A stretch of 64,000 nucleotides of DNA from Alicyclobacillus sacchari (GTDB taxonomy: Bacteria > Bacillota > Bacilli > Alicyclobacillales > Alicyclobacillaceae). Position 1 is the first letter of the stretch; every line of letters begins with the position of its first letter. The stretch spans positions 203,886-267,885 of the forward strand of contig NZ_SORF01000002.1 of NCBI RefSeq assembly GCF_004366795.1, given 5' to 3'. Positions 27,312 through 36,137 of this stretch are shown in pieces. Below the pieces are notes generated by a model. That model saw only the letters and a list, made by a program, of their open reading frames with translations, ran no database searches and was not told where the DNA came from. The position numbers and the translations under genes are program-made.

Positions 27312-27839
27312 TTAGCGGTGCATAAGCGGAGCCAAGGCGCAAAGCAACGCATCGCGGAACATGTCCGCACGGCGAACAGCGCCCTGTGTCAAGATGCCAA
27401 TGGTCCCTTCCTGCTTGCGAACCCCATGCCTTCCGGCCCACGCGTCGATCACATCGCCCAGTTCCCTGCCCTTGTCCAATTCGATCGCGATATCATAAGG
27501 AAGTGGCAGCCTTAATCCCCCACCTAAACCCTCTTGTCCTGACGTGGTGATTGCACATGCCCAATTACACAAAAACATGCCCCACTCTGTTCTTTGAATG
27601 CCCCCTTCTAGCCCAATACCGACATCCGCCTGCCCTTGCTGCAGGGCAGCCTGTGCCCGATTGCGAGCCCCCTGTAGCGTCTCTGTGTCTGTCTGTGGTT
27701 GCGGCGATACCCCCGACGGCACATCGACGGGAACGATTTCAACAGCTATAGAAAGTGCTGCAAACGCCAGCTCCACCGCCTGTATTTTCGCTGGATTGGT
27801 CGATCCAATCGCAATCTTCCGGTTGTTCCACATCTCCAT
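27312..27839 (-). CDS. DUF84-family inosine/xanthosine triphosphatase (YjjX-like)
   Basis: House-cleaning NTPase predicted to hydrolyse ITP and XTP. 175 residues, typical. Motifs: IAIGSTNPAKIQAVELAF (substrate Lys and Asn), VPSGVSPQPQTDTETLQGARNRA split over two blocks, GIGLEGGIQ, and the closing GILTQGAVRRADMFRDAL. AGGGAGG precedes the ATG at 27839; an inner ATG lies at 27833. Divergent from the FAD oxidoreductase gene. Confidence 0.9.
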   Translation of the reverse strand: MEMWNNRKIAIGSTNPAKIQAVELAFAALSIAVEIVPVDVPSGVSPQPQTDTETLQGARNRAQAALQQGQADVGIGLEGGIQRTEWGMFLCNWACAITTSGQEGLGGGLRLPLPYDIAIELDKGRELGDVIDAWAGRHGVRKQEGTIGILTQGAVRRADMFRDALLCALAPLMHR

Positions 27840-27986
27840 ATTCGATCCTCCCTGTCGACTCGGCCATCGTCCATTGTAGCATGGACGTACCCTACTCTTT
27901 CTCTTACAGCCTCCCAGCCGATATTCGCGAAACCAAGATTGCGGTATGATAGACATGCGTTTTTCCTACTCAGGAGGTTGCGATTG

Positions 27987-29252
27987 TTGAATACCGAAAC
28001 GCTTCGATATGATGTGGTCATCGTCGGCGGCGGCAGCGCCGGCGTGGCAGCGGCGGTGGGTGCCGCCAGCTTAGGAGCGAAGACGCTGCTCCTTGAGAAA
28101 AATCCATACTTTGGCGGTGCGGCCACACATTCGTCCGTGCTCACCATCTGTGGTTTTTTTGCACAGCAAGATCCCTTGCTGCAAGTGGTGGGAGGCGTTG
28201 GTCAAAAATTCCTCGACAAACTGCGCGAGTTAGGGCAATACGACGGACCGATCCGCAATCCGGGGTCCGGCAACGTGATCGTTCCACTCGACGGCGAAAC
28301 CACCAAATATGCATTCGATCAGCTGGTGTTAGAGGCTGGTGTGACACCGCGTTTACACACAACCGTGATTGGAGCCGAGGTCGACCATCAGGGATGTGTC
28401 CGCTCCATCACCTGTTTTCAGCACGGCGGCACATTTCGAATCGAGGCCAAGGCTTTCGTGGACGCAAGTGGAGAAGCGGACTTGGCTGCATTTTGCGGCA
28501 ACGAGGTGCGTTTTGGCGATAATGAAGGTCACGTTCAGGCGGGGACGCTCGTCATGCAGTTTGGCGGTGTTTCCCCTGACATTGCACTCCACCGCCATCA
28601 GTTCACCGCAGCCATTTGGCAAGCAAAGCGCGCTGGCGTTGAAGATTTGACCAAGGATAGAGGAATGGTTGTCCGCTTAGCAGGGTCCCATCATGTGCTC
28701 GCGTTGTTTGCAGACGAACGGGTTGATGGACTGGACAGCGCAAGTTTGACGGCGGCGGAAATGTCCGCGCGTCGTCAAGCCTGGGCCTACCTCGATGCCT
28801 TTCGCAAATACGTTCCTGGCTTTAAAGACGCGTTTCTCGTACAGACCGGCCCAGCCATCGGTGTGCGCGAAACGCGGCACATTCATGGCGAATACCGGTT
28901 GGCTGGCGAAGAAGCGCTGGCAGGCGCCCGCTTTCCAGATGCCGTGGCACGTGGCGGCTGGCCCGTCGAGATTCACGAGCCTGGTGAAGCGGCCCGTTAC
29001 AGACACATTCAAGATAAGTCGTATTATGAGATACCCCTGCGTTCGCTCAAGGCCAAACATCTTGAGAATCTTTGGTGTGCGGGAAGAGTTATTGATTGCG
29101 ATCCGATTGCGTTCGCATCGGCGCGCGTGATGGGTACCGCGTTCGCGACAGGGCACGCTGCCGGCATTGCTGCGGCTTTGTACGCGGAAATCGGCGAGGC
29201 GAACCCTGCCGACGTGCGCAACGAGCTGATTCGACAAGACGCCATTGTGTAA
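27987..29252 (+). CDS. FAD-dependent oxidoreductase
   Basis: 421 residues. The N-terminal dinucleotide fold is YDVVIVGGGSAGVAAAVGAA, then LLLEKNPYFGGAATHSSV as in FAD_oxidored (PF12831-like) proteins. SGEADLAAF and the C-terminal LWCAGRVIDCDPIAFASARV complete the FAD site. No signal peptide. The substrate is not evident; the family includes tricarballylate-type and xanthan-lyase-associated dehydrogenases. AGGAGG at 27972-27977 serves TTG 27987 (or 27984); there is no ATG nearby. Possible -10 TATGAT at 27945-27950. Followed by a good terminator, so a single-gene unit. Confidence 0.82.
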   Translation: MNTETLRYDVVIVGGGSAGVAAAVGAASLGAKTLLLEKNPYFGGAATHSSVLTICGFFAQQDPLLQVVGGVGQKFLDKLRELGQYDGPIRNPGSGNVIVPLDGETTKYAFDQLVLEAGVTPRLHTTVIGAEVDHQGCVRSITCFQHGGTFRIEAKAFVDASGEADLAAFCGNEVRFGDNEGHVQAGTLVMQFGGVSPDIALHRHQFTAAIWQAKRAGVEDLTKDRGMVVRLAGSHHVLALFADERVDGLDSASLTAAEMSARRQAWAYLDAFRKYVPGFKDAFLVQTGPAIGVRETRHIHGEYRLAGEEALAGARFPDAVARGGWPVEIHEPGEAARYRHIQDKSYYEIPLRSLKAKHLENLWCAGRVIDCDPIAFASARVMGTAFATGHAAGIAAALYAEIGEANPADVRNELIRQDAIV

Positions 29253-29256
29253 CATG

Positions 29257-29292
29257 AAGGGCGCAGCGGTTATAAGCCACTGCGCCCTTTTT
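29257..29292. terminator. Bidirectional terminator between the oxidoreductase and Nramp genes
   Basis: GGGCGCAG (29259-29266) pairs with CTGCGCCC (29280-29287), extended by an inner GG/CC after one mismatch. T run TTTTT follows on the plus strand; AA precedes. Lies between convergent stops. Confidence 0.8.
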
Positions 29293-29304
29293 CTCTACAA
29301 ATTG

Positions 29305-30579
29305 CTATACGATCAACTGGATGCCCATATATAGGCCGAATACCATGATGATAACCGAGATCGTACGCACAACATGCTTGTAGATGCCTTGCATTCGCCA
29401 CTCTTTGGGCAACGCCTTCGCCTCGAGCAGCAATAAGAACCCTAGGACAATGGGTAACAGCAACGAATTCATCACTTCGGTGTCAACTGCCAGGTTGATC
29501 AGATTGATGCCGCTGAAAACCAGGATGGCACCGCCGATGTGTACACAGGTGTAAATCGTATAAAATCCTTTGGCCTCATGCCACTTCGCGTTCACGCTGT
29601 GGCGAATGCCTGTGACCTCGCCAATCCCCCAGGCGCCCGCCAGGGAGACCACGAGCGCCGCGACAAAGCTTGCACCGAGCATGCCCATACCGAAAATCAA
29701 CTTGGCTCCAACAGGCCCGAGAAACGGCATGAGACCGTGGGAAATTTGTGTCACCGTCGACAGCGGTTGCGAAGGATTTACACGTCCCACCGTCGCCGCA
29801 ATCATGATGACGACGGCAAGCATGACCACCTGCGTGACAATCGATCCGACGAGCGTATCCACCCGTGCAAGTTTGAGATGCTCTTTGGTCATCCGCCTAT
29901 CGACGACTGCCGATTGTTGATAGAAGATCATCCACGGCATGATCACTGCGCCCACGTTTGCCGCGAGCAGAAAAATATAGCTCGAATGGCCAAGTGGAAT
30001 GGTCGCAAGTCCCCGTAGCAAGGCATGCCCAGAGGGATGAGCCATGATGGCCGCAGGAACGAGCAACAGTTCAAACAACCCCATGGCGATGCCGATCCGC
30101 TCGACGCGTTTATAACTCCCAGTAAGTCCTAGAACAATCAACAAAATCGTCGCCACTGAAACCGAGTAGTCCGGAGAAATGCCAAACAATTCACCAACCC
30201 CGGCGATCCCGGCGAACTCGGTCACGAGTGCGCCGATAGCCGAGAGGAACAGCGTCGACACAGAAATCCACGCCCACCCTCGACCGAAGTGCTTCCGAAT
30301 GAGTTCTCCATGCCCTTGCCCCGTGATGGTGCCCAAACGGACGGTGATTTCTTGCACCAAATAGACAATGGGAATCAATACGAGTTGCGGCAGAACCATC
30401 GAATATCCCCATTCAGCCCCAGACTGCGCGGCCGTGATGATGCAACCTGCATCCGTATTCGCCAGCATAACGATGACGCCAGGCCCAAACATAGCAAGCA
30501 TGCGGAGCAAACGCCGCATGCGCGAATGTTTCGGAGAGACCTGCGATATCATGAGCGATTCTGTATGATGATTCATCAT
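29305..30579 (-). CDS. Divergent Nramp-family divalent metal transporter
   Basis: 424 residues with about 11 membrane helices, LeuT-like fold, proton- or ion-coupled metal uptake. Helix 1 reads NTDAGCIITAAQSG (Asp43 to Cys46), where canonical Nramps have DPGN. Helix 6 keeps the Ala211/Met214 pair but reads AVIMPWMIFYQQ, with Trp in place of the MPH histidine. This matches the divergent Nramp-related branch more than MntH, and metal choice (Mn, Mg or other) is open. AAGGGG precedes two ATGs (30579, 30576). A DtxR-like box lies upstream. Confidence 0.85.
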   Translation of the reverse strand: MMNHHTESLMISQVSPKHSRMRRLLRMLAMFGPGVIVMLANTDAGCIITAAQSGAEWGYSMVLPQLVLIPIVYLVQEITVRLGTITGQGHGELIRKHFGRGWAWISVSTLFLSAIGALVTEFAGIAGVGELFGISPDYSVSVATILLIVLGLTGSYKRVERIGIAMGLFELLLVPAAIMAHPSGHALLRGLATIPLGHSSYIFLLAANVGAVIMPWMIFYQQSAVVDRRMTKEHLKLARVDTLVGSIVTQVVMLAVVIMIAATVGRVNPSQPLSTVTQISHGLMPFLGPVGAKLIFGMGMLGASFVAALVVSLAGAWGIGEVTGIRHSVNAKWHEAKGFYTIYTCVHIGGAILVFSGINLINLAVDTEVMNSLLLPIVLGFLLLLEAKALPKEWRMQGIYKHVVRTISVIIMVFGLYMGIQLIV

Positions 30580-30652
30580 GATGACCCCTTGCTATCGCGG
30601 CACGATGTTGGTTTATGATATTGAATGTCGAATGTTTGTATGTCCTTGACAC

Positions 30653-30671
30653 TGTAGTTAGTCTAACCTAA
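30653..30671. promoter_or_regulatory. DtxR/MntR-family operator-like box
   Basis: TGTAGTTAGTCTAACCTAA matches the DtxR/IdeR consensus TTAGGTTAGSCTAACCTAA at 15 of 19 positions (consensus from memory). It lies within TAGTTAG-N6-CTAACTA (30655-30674), between the divergent Nramp and csaA genes. It overlaps a possible Nramp promoter (minus strand TTGTAA, 18 bases, TAGACT), where a metal-loaded repressor would block transcription. Confidence 0.6.
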
Positions 30672-30717
30672 CTAGAAACCTGATTACAATAGTCAACTAT
30701 GTGAGGTGGCTGAAAAG

Positions 30718-31047
30718 ATGGCGACGATCGACGATTTTCAAAAATTGGACATACGCGTTGGCACCATCATTCAAGCGAAGAATTTCCCAGAGGCGCGTAA
30801 ACCAGCCATTCAGTTGCGCATTGATTTTGGCGATCTCGGTAGCAAATGGTCGAGCGCTCAGATTACGCGCAGATATGACACAGATACGTTGGTGGGACGG
30901 CAAGTTGTCGCGGTCGTGAATCTTCCTCCCCGCCGCATCGCGGACTTTGTCTCGGAGGTTTTGGTACTCGGGGGCATTCCAGAGGAAGGTGACGTCGTCT
31001 TGCTTCAACCAGACTGCGTGATCCCAAACGGCACACCTATCGCCTGA
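30718..31047 (+). CDS. csaA: CsaA tRNA-binding domain chaperone-like protein
   Basis: 109 residues, homodimeric OB-fold related to the tRNA-binding domain of Arc1/MetRS; Bacillus CsaA assists protein export. Close to B. subtilis CsaA throughout: IDDFQKLDIRVGTI, FPEARKPAIQL, SSAQITRRY, VVAVVNLPPRRIA and GDVVLLQPD. AGGTGG precedes the ATG at 30718; a GTG at 30706 overlaps that site. No secretion gene neighbours. Confidence 0.93.
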   Translation: MATIDDFQKLDIRVGTIIQAKNFPEARKPAIQLRIDFGDLGSKWSSAQITRRYDTDTLVGRQVVAVVNLPPRRIADFVSEVLVLGGIPEEGDVVLLQPDCVIPNGTPIA

Positions 31048-31066
31048 TGGTGATAGGTGTGCCGTT
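31027..31066. terminator. Hairpin spanning the csaA stop codon
   Basis: A perfect 15-base inverted repeat, AACGGCACACCTATC (31027-31041) and GATAGGTGTGCCGTT (31052-31066), encloses the csaA TGA in its loop region. No long T run on either side. Probably a bidirectional terminator for csaA and the convergent lipase-like gene. Confidence 0.6.
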
Positions 31067-31074
31067 GCGAGTTG

Positions 31075-32031
31075 TCACATGGACGTTCTGCTATGTTCGA
31101 TATTCGCCGCAACGGTTGTCGATGGCGTCGAACCGGGGTAAAAGTAACCATAGAAATCGTACATTTGGTGGCGGTCATATACCGACTCGTCAGGATTCGG
31201 ATTGGGAATGTCGATTTCAATGCCAAGCGATGAACCATAATGACTGAATACATCGCCATCAAAATGATAGTCCTTGACGACAGACGCTTCTTGTAATTTT
31301 GGTTGGAAGCCTGTACCTATCGAATTAAATACAGTGACGCCATCAATTTTCCAATTGGTGTACGCGTTGCGTTCGTCCAGGTAAACTTTCTGGGCGAGCC
31401 ATCCGCCCATCGAATGACCGGTCAAAATGACACGCCCAGACGGGACGTTGGCTTCTGAGCAGACCCGCTTGAAAAATTGCTCCGCCGGCTGTAATTGTTC
31501 AATCATATTCGGCACGCTCAAGTAAATCCCGGCGTCGGCCACCAAGTCCATGACGTTGTCGGTACCCCGATATGCAATGACAACTGTATTTCCACGCTGA
31601 AAAGCGACGGCGTAGAAACCTAAACTTGCTTCCAAATCATCAACAGCAAGGATTTTCCATCCAGCGAGATCGGAAAAAAAGAAGCTGTTTGCTTGATCAT
31701 AAGAAAGATGCCAGTCGATTTGATTCACCTTATCGACCTGCTGATAGATGCCAGGGGGACCCTGTTTGACAGCTGCCAAGTCTTCCAATGTGAGTAGCGA
31801 ATCACCCACGTATGCGTCGAGATTGGAATACGACAGATCCGTCATCTTCATCAACACGCCGTCATAGACGTCGCCTGTCTGCTGGAGTTGCGCATCCGTG
31901 TTCATGTGGACGTCCGGTTCTGGCACCGATTTGACGACTGCATTTACGGTTAAGAAGCGAAATGGAATAACGAGCAGCACAGACGCCACACTAAAGGCCA
32001 GCAGGCGTTTCCAATACGATACGGACTTCAT
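31075..32031 (-). CDS. Secreted or membrane-anchored lipase-like alpha/beta hydrolase
   Basis: 318 residues. N-terminal signal or anchor: KRLLAFSVASVLLVIPFRF after a charged MKSVSYW. Lipase (class 3 style) motifs: VVIAYRGTDNVMDLVADAG as the oxyanion strand, nucleophile in ILTGHSMGGWLAQKV (GxSxG), Asp in YHFDGDVFSHYG and a C-terminal His-rich end. Predicted extracytoplasmic esterase or lipase. GAGGAGTGGAGC precedes the ATG at 32031; the frame is open further upstream. Extended -10 TATACT lies about 50 bases upstream. Confidence 0.82.
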   Translation of the reverse strand: MKSVSYWKRLLAFSVASVLLVIPFRFLTVNAVVKSVPEPDVHMNTDAQLQQTGDVYDGVLMKMTDLSYSNLDAYVGDSLLTLEDLAAVKQGPPGIYQQVDKVNQIDWHLSYDQANSFFFSDLAGWKILAVDDLEASLGFYAVAFQRGNTVVIAYRGTDNVMDLVADAGIYLSVPNMIEQLQPAEQFFKRVCSEANVPSGRVILTGHSMGGWLAQKVYLDERNAYTNWKIDGVTVFNSIGTGFQPKLQEASVVKDYHFDGDVFSHYGSSLGIEIDIPNPNPDESVYDRHQMYDFYGYFYPGSTPSTTVAANIEHSRTSM

Positions 32032-32079
32032 GCGCTCGCTCCACTCCTCACTTTCGTGCGCCAATATGCCACGTGTCAC

Positions 32080-32088
32080 AGTATACCA
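32080..32088 (-). promoter_or_regulatory. Extended -10 promoter element for the lipase-like gene
   Basis: TGG-TATACT on the minus strand (TATACT at 32085-32080) about 50 bases before the start. No good -35 at normal spacing, as is common for extended -10 promoters. Confidence 0.35.
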
Positions 32089-32247
32089 CATGTTGTCCAC
32101 CGGAACGACGCCATACACGATACACCATCCGATATACATTTTCCCATGTTTCGACACGTATAAACACAAAGATGGCCGATCTGTCATGGAACGACGAATC
32201 GACCGCGATGAGTATTCAGCAAAGCGTCTATACACGCCGCGTCGCTG

Positions 32248-32487
32248 CTATATATGAAATTTGCGCGTCTTAGATAGAAGTCGGTCAGAAAGTAGTTGAG
32301 AATCGAGGAAATCCCGAGGACTGATGGTTGGCGTGACGACAGTACTATCTGCGGCAAAGGTTAAAAACAAGCGCTTGGGTTTGCCATATTCCGCAATGAC
32401 GCTCGACTTGGTCATGCCGTGACGCGTCATGCAATGTACCGATGTGAGCTCCTGGAGCAACTCATTGCAAATCGGACAGGTGACCAT
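32248..32487 (-). CDS. Small putative zinc-finger protein
   Basis: 79 residues, unrecognised. The N-terminus has a C2H2-like set, Cys4, Cys7, His18 and His23 (CPIC, SVHCMTRHGMTK), followed by SSVIAEYGKPK, a pattern seen after zinc knuckles in phage and MucR-like proteins (H-x4-HG ... YG). The rest is low in recognisable features. GGGGGAA lies seven bases before the ATG at 32487, which supports real translation. It stands alone between the lipase-like gene and murF. Confidence 0.6.
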   Translation of the reverse strand: MVTCPICNELLQELTSVHCMTRHGMTKSSVIAEYGKPKRLFLTFAADSTVVTPTISPRDFLDSQLLSDRLLSKTRKFHI

Positions 32488-32710
32488 CTAGCATTCCCCC
32501 TAACTCGCCAAGACCATCGAAAACCGGGCGAAGATCTGAACGCAGCAGACACCAAGTTGTATATCTATAGTTTATCGAAAAAACAGACGAACATATACAG
32601 AATTTTTGTTAATCTTTTATGACTTATAATCCATATTTATCCGACCATGGTGAACTGCGGCATTTTCTGTGTTGATCGGTAAACGGCCCGCAAAGGGGCC
32701 GTTTCTGACA
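32488..32710. terminator. Intergenic stretch with the murF terminator hairpin at 32681-32704
   Basis: AAACGGCC (32681-32688) pairs with GGCCGTTT (32697-32704) just past the murF stop; the T residues are in the stem. The remaining 190 bases are AT-rich and probably hold the promoter of the small zinc-finger gene. No gene seen. Confidence 0.55.
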
Positions 32711-34084
32711 TCACATCTTGGTCTCTTGAGTCAGGGCCGCAACAATGCGCTCCAATTGCATTCCCCGGGACGCCTTGACCAAAACGGTCCCCGCCTCAGG
32801 CAACCAAGACGCCAGTGCATTAAGTGCACCTTCTACCGTCGGTATGTGCAAAACGTGCGGCACGCCGGCTGAGGTCGCAGCATCGGCAATCCAGTTTGCC
32901 ATCTGCCCTACTGCCAACAGCCTATCGACACCAAACTTTCCTGCCACTTCGCCGACCTCCTTGTGCCCAGATGCGGCGTGATCGCCAAGTTCATACATAT
33001 CGCCAAGCACGGCAATACGCTGACCTGGCGGTGCGACGTGATGTAACACCTCAAGACTCGCCCGCATCGACGATGGACTCGCATTATAGCAGTCGTCGAT
33101 CACGGTCAAGCGGGGACCCTTCAGGATTCGCAAGCGTCCTGTCGACGCCTCGACACAAGCGAGCGGTGCGACCATGTCGTCGAGCTTGAGGCCGACGGTA
33201 AGTCCGACCGCGATCGCGGCGAGCGCGTTGGCGACATTATGCACACCAAAGGTCGGGATATGAAACGACTGCTCCTCGTTACGCCAGTGCACGCGAAAAT
33301 GCATCCCGTCTTGTGACCACCTGACATCATCGGCGCGCACGTCTGCGTCGTCCGCAAATCCATACCAAGTGATGGGAGCTGGCGATTTCGATGCGATTCG
33401 ACGCAGCCATGGATCGTCTCGATTGAGAATCCCTGTGCCGTGAACAGGCAGCGCCTCGAGCAACTCCCCTTTCGCCCTTGCGATGCCCTCTTGGCTGCCG
33501 AGCAACTCGATATGACTGTATCCAATATTGGTGATCACCCCGATGTTGGGCTTGGCAATTTCGCACAGACGCATAATTTGACCAAATCCACGCATCCCCA
33601 TCTCCAGAACGATGGAACGGTGTCGAGCTTGCCGCTGTAGAATGGTTAGGGGTAAGCCCAATTCGTTGTTTCGGTTGGCGGGTGTAAAGAGACAATCCCC
33701 CATGGCTCCCAGCACCGCGGCAACCATCTCCTTCGTCGTCGTCTTGCCGTTGCTGCCCGTAATGCCGACGACCGGGCCCGAGAACTGTTTGCGCTCATGC
33801 TCAGCCATCGTCTGTACGGCCGAAAGTGCATCTCGCACGCGCAGGACGGAACCGCCAGTGCCCTTGACGTCTTCTGTGACAATCGCTACACTGGCTCCGC
33901 GAGAAAACGCGTCTTCGACAAACTGGTGGCCATTCACGCGCTGCCCGACGAATGCGACAAACGCATCTTGATACTGCACTTCGCGGTGATCGACGGTGAC
34001 GCCGGTGACCACGGCATTCGAGGCGCCTGCTACGTCGTCGCAAGCGAGCAGACGGCACAGTTCTTCAACAGAAATGGGTGTCAT
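32711..34084 (-). CDS. murF: UDP-MurNAc-tripeptide:D-Ala-D-Ala ligase
   Basis: Adds D-Ala-D-Ala to the UDP-MurNAc-tripeptide in peptidoglycan synthesis; cytoplasmic. 457 residues, normal. Mur ligase features: the N-terminal TGVTVDHREVQYQDAFVAF substrate domain, P-loop VGITGSNGKTTTKEMV, NRNNELGLP, EMGMRGFGQI, HNVANALAA and DDCYNASPSSMRASL. AGGAATGG precedes the ATG at 34084. Divergent from ddl, whose product is its substrate. Confidence 0.97.
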   Translation of the reverse strand: MTPISVEELCRLLACDDVAGASNAVVTGVTVDHREVQYQDAFVAFVGQRVNGHQFVEDAFSRGASVAIVTEDVKGTGGSVLRVRDALSAVQTMAEHERKQFSGPVVGITGSNGKTTTKEMVAAVLGAMGDCLFTPANRNNELGLPLTILQRQARHRSIVLEMGMRGFGQIMRLCEIAKPNIGVITNIGYSHIELLGSQEGIARAKGELLEALPVHGTGILNRDDPWLRRIASKSPAPITWYGFADDADVRADDVRWSQDGMHFRVHWRNEEQSFHIPTFGVHNVANALAAIAVGLTVGLKLDDMVAPLACVEASTGRLRILKGPRLTVIDDCYNASPSSMRASLEVLHHVAPPGQRIAVLGDMYELGDHAASGHKEVGEVAGKFGVDRLLAVGQMANWIADAATSAGVPHVLHIPTVEGALNALASWLPEAGTVLVKASRGMQLERIVAALTQETKM

Positions 34085-34132
34085 ACGTCCATTCCTTTCG
34101 CAAGTTCATTTAAATCAAAGGAGTTGCGGCTC

Positions 34133-35272
34133 GTGTCAGGTAAACGCATGAAAGTTGGCGTGATTTTTGGTGGAAAGTCGGGAGAGCATGAGGTTTCCCT
34201 GCAGTCCGCGAAGTCTGTAATGGATGCCCTAGATCCTCTTCAGTATACCATTGTTCCCATCGGTATCACGAGGGATGGGCGTTGGCAGGTCGGGAAAGGC
34301 GCTATCAAAGCCTTGGAAACGGCCAAGGTGGCCGAAAGCAAGGGAACAACGCAATCTCCCAAAAACTATATCAACTCGACCGTCGGCGGACTGACCCCTG
34401 CCTCAACGACTCGATCTGTGGATATGTTACCGCCTGCGCTTGTGAACGAAATTGATGTTGCCATACCGGTTTTGCATGGCACATACGGCGAGGATGGCTC
34501 GATACAAGGACTGCTAGAGTTGGTTGGCGTTCCATACGTCGGTGCAGGCATTCTCGCTTCCGCTGTTGGCCTGGACAAAATCGTAATGAAACAGATGTTT
34601 GCGGCAGTAGGAATTCCTCAGGTACGATATGTCGCCTTTACCCGTAGTCAGTGGCGAACCAATCCAGAAGAACTGCTTGACCTGGTAGAACGACAACTCG
34701 CCTACCCTTGTTTTGTGAAACCGGCCAATCTCGGTTCCAGTGTCGGCATTTCGAAAGTGAAGTCGCGCGAACAACTGGCGGAAGCGATTGCTTTGGCGGC
34801 TCAGTACGATCGCAAGATGATCGTCGAGCAAGGGCTCGATGTTCGCGAAATCGAGGTTGCGGTGCTCGGCAACGATAGGCCGATGGTTTCGGTCGCAGGC
34901 GAGATCATCCCTTCCAACGAATTCTATGACTATGAAGCCAAGTATGTAGGCGGCCATTCAAAGCTGATCATTCCCGCCGAACTGTCGGATGAACAACGCG
35001 AGAAGGTTGAACACTATGCCGTGGCAGCGTTCCAAGCCATCGATTGCTCCGGCTTGGCTCGCGTGGACTTTTTCATCGAGCGTGCGACCGGCCGTGTGTT
35101 GGTGAATGAAATTAACACCATGCCGGGCTTTACTCGCTACAGTATGTATCCTAAGCTATGGGAAGCAAGCGGCATGTCGTATGGGAAGCTCCTTGATCAT
35201 CTGATTCAGCTTGCGCTGGAGCGTCACGCCGAGCGCGAACAGACGGTTCACACGTACGAAAAGCACGACTAA
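34133..35272 (+). CDS. ddl: D-alanine-D-alanine ligase
   Basis: ATP-grasp ligase making D-Ala-D-Ala for MurF. 379 residues, the long (VanA-like clade) size. Motifs: GVIFGGKSGEHEVSLQSA, LHGTYGEDGSIQGLLE, the FVKPANLGSSVGISKV nucleotide loop, and the metal-binding NEINTMPGFTRYSMYPKLW. AAAGGAG lies nine bases before the GTG at 34133; an ATG at 34148 is an alternative. The 48-base gap to murF holds both ribosome binding sites. Confidence 0.96.
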   Translation: MSGKRMKVGVIFGGKSGEHEVSLQSAKSVMDALDPLQYTIVPIGITRDGRWQVGKGAIKALETAKVAESKGTTQSPKNYINSTVGGLTPASTTRSVDMLPPALVNEIDVAIPVLHGTYGEDGSIQGLLELVGVPYVGAGILASAVGLDKIVMKQMFAAVGIPQVRYVAFTRSQWRTNPEELLDLVERQLAYPCFVKPANLGSSVGISKVKSREQLAEAIALAAQYDRKMIVEQGLDVREIEVAVLGNDRPMVSVAGEIIPSNEFYDYEAKYVGGHSKLIIPAELSDEQREKVEHYAVAAFQAIDCSGLARVDFFIERATGRVLVNEINTMPGFTRYSMYPKLWEASGMSYGKLLDHLIQLALERHAEREQTVHTYEKHD

Positions 35273-35298
35273 ACGGCATGACACCACTCACAAACAAA

Positions 35299-35338
35299 CA
35301 CAAAAGGCTGGTACCTGAATCGGTACCAGCCTTTTGTG
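35299..35338. terminator. Bidirectional terminator between ddl and dnaD
   Basis: A perfect 17-base stem from 35299-35315 (ending GGCTGGTACC) with 35322-35338 (starting GGTACCAGCC), 6-base loop; the stem carries AAAA and TTTT ends so it works in both directions. Confidence 0.9.
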
Positions 35339-35343
35339 TGCCA

Positions 35344-36114
35344 TCAGCCATCCGGAAATAACTGATAAAAGTTAGCATATCGCTCGTCTCGCACAGAGTC
35401 CTTATCCGTTGTCTTCGATTTCGCAGGCGCTGTCGTTTTGTTTCGAGGTCCAGCATTCGACTTGCGCCCGGAATCGACTTCACCTCGCCCGGACTTGTCC
35501 CTGTACTGTTGTCGATAAGTATCTAAATCTTGCCGAGACTGGATATTGTGGCGCTGCCAGTCATACAAGATGCGATCGATATACCGAAAACTATATTTAT
35601 TGGCCAGCACCGACTCCTTGAGCGCCTCGATGACTAGCCATTCTGGATAGCCATTTTCGCCAAGCCAAGTACGTAACTGATCACACTCCATCGCTGAAAG
35701 AGGCCTGCCAAACTCCTCTTCGAACAGCGTCAGAGGGTCTTTGCGGAACTGGCGAGCTTCCTTCTTCGAGGATTTGCCGCGGATTCTATCCCATAACGGC
35801 TGCAAGTCAAAATATGTGACATGCGCTCCGTGTTCGTCGAATTTCTCGCCAATCGCAAGATATCCTTCAAGCACCAGGCGCTCGACACAGCCCATCACTT
35901 CTTTGCTCGACATACCACACAAATCTCCGAGGTCCTGCGGCGAGAGCTCGGTTGTGCCGCGCACTTGGCCATTGGCCAAGATTTGCAACAGCACCACCAA
36001 TTCATGCGCATGCAAGCCGATGTGAGCGTGTGTCGTAAGGAGATCGTATGGGACTGCCACGAAGGGGGTGCTTAAAAAGTCGCCGTTCGCAATATGTCGA
36101 CCCGATGGCTGCAT
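35344..36114 (-). CDS. dnaD: DnaD-family primosome protein
   Basis: Replication restart and initiation factor working with DnaA, DnaB and DnaI. 256 residues. An N-terminal winged helix (HAHELVVLLQIL, SPQDLGDLCGMSSKEVMGCVERL) precedes a DnaB_2/DnaD C-terminal domain (FEEEFGRPLSAMECDQL, YSFRYIDRILYDWQRHNI). The tail is basic and probably disordered. GGGGGA before the ATG at 36114 sets the start. Follows asnS by 23 bases, the gene pair known from B. subtilis; nth is absent downstream. Confidence 0.92.
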   Translation of the reverse strand: MQPSGRHIANGDFLSTPFVAVPYDLLTTHAHIGLHAHELVVLLQILANGQVRGTTELSPQDLGDLCGMSSKEVMGCVERLVLEGYLAIGEKFDEHGAHVTYFDLQPLWDRIRGKSSKKEARQFRKDPLTLFEEEFGRPLSAMECDQLRTWLGENGYPEWLVIEALKESVLANKYSFRYIDRILYDWQRHNIQSRQDLDTYRQQYRDKSGRGEVDSGRKSNAGPRNKTTAPAKSKTTDKDSVRDERYANFYQLFPDG

Positions 36115-36137
36115 CTTCGCAATCCCCCTTGTCGTTG

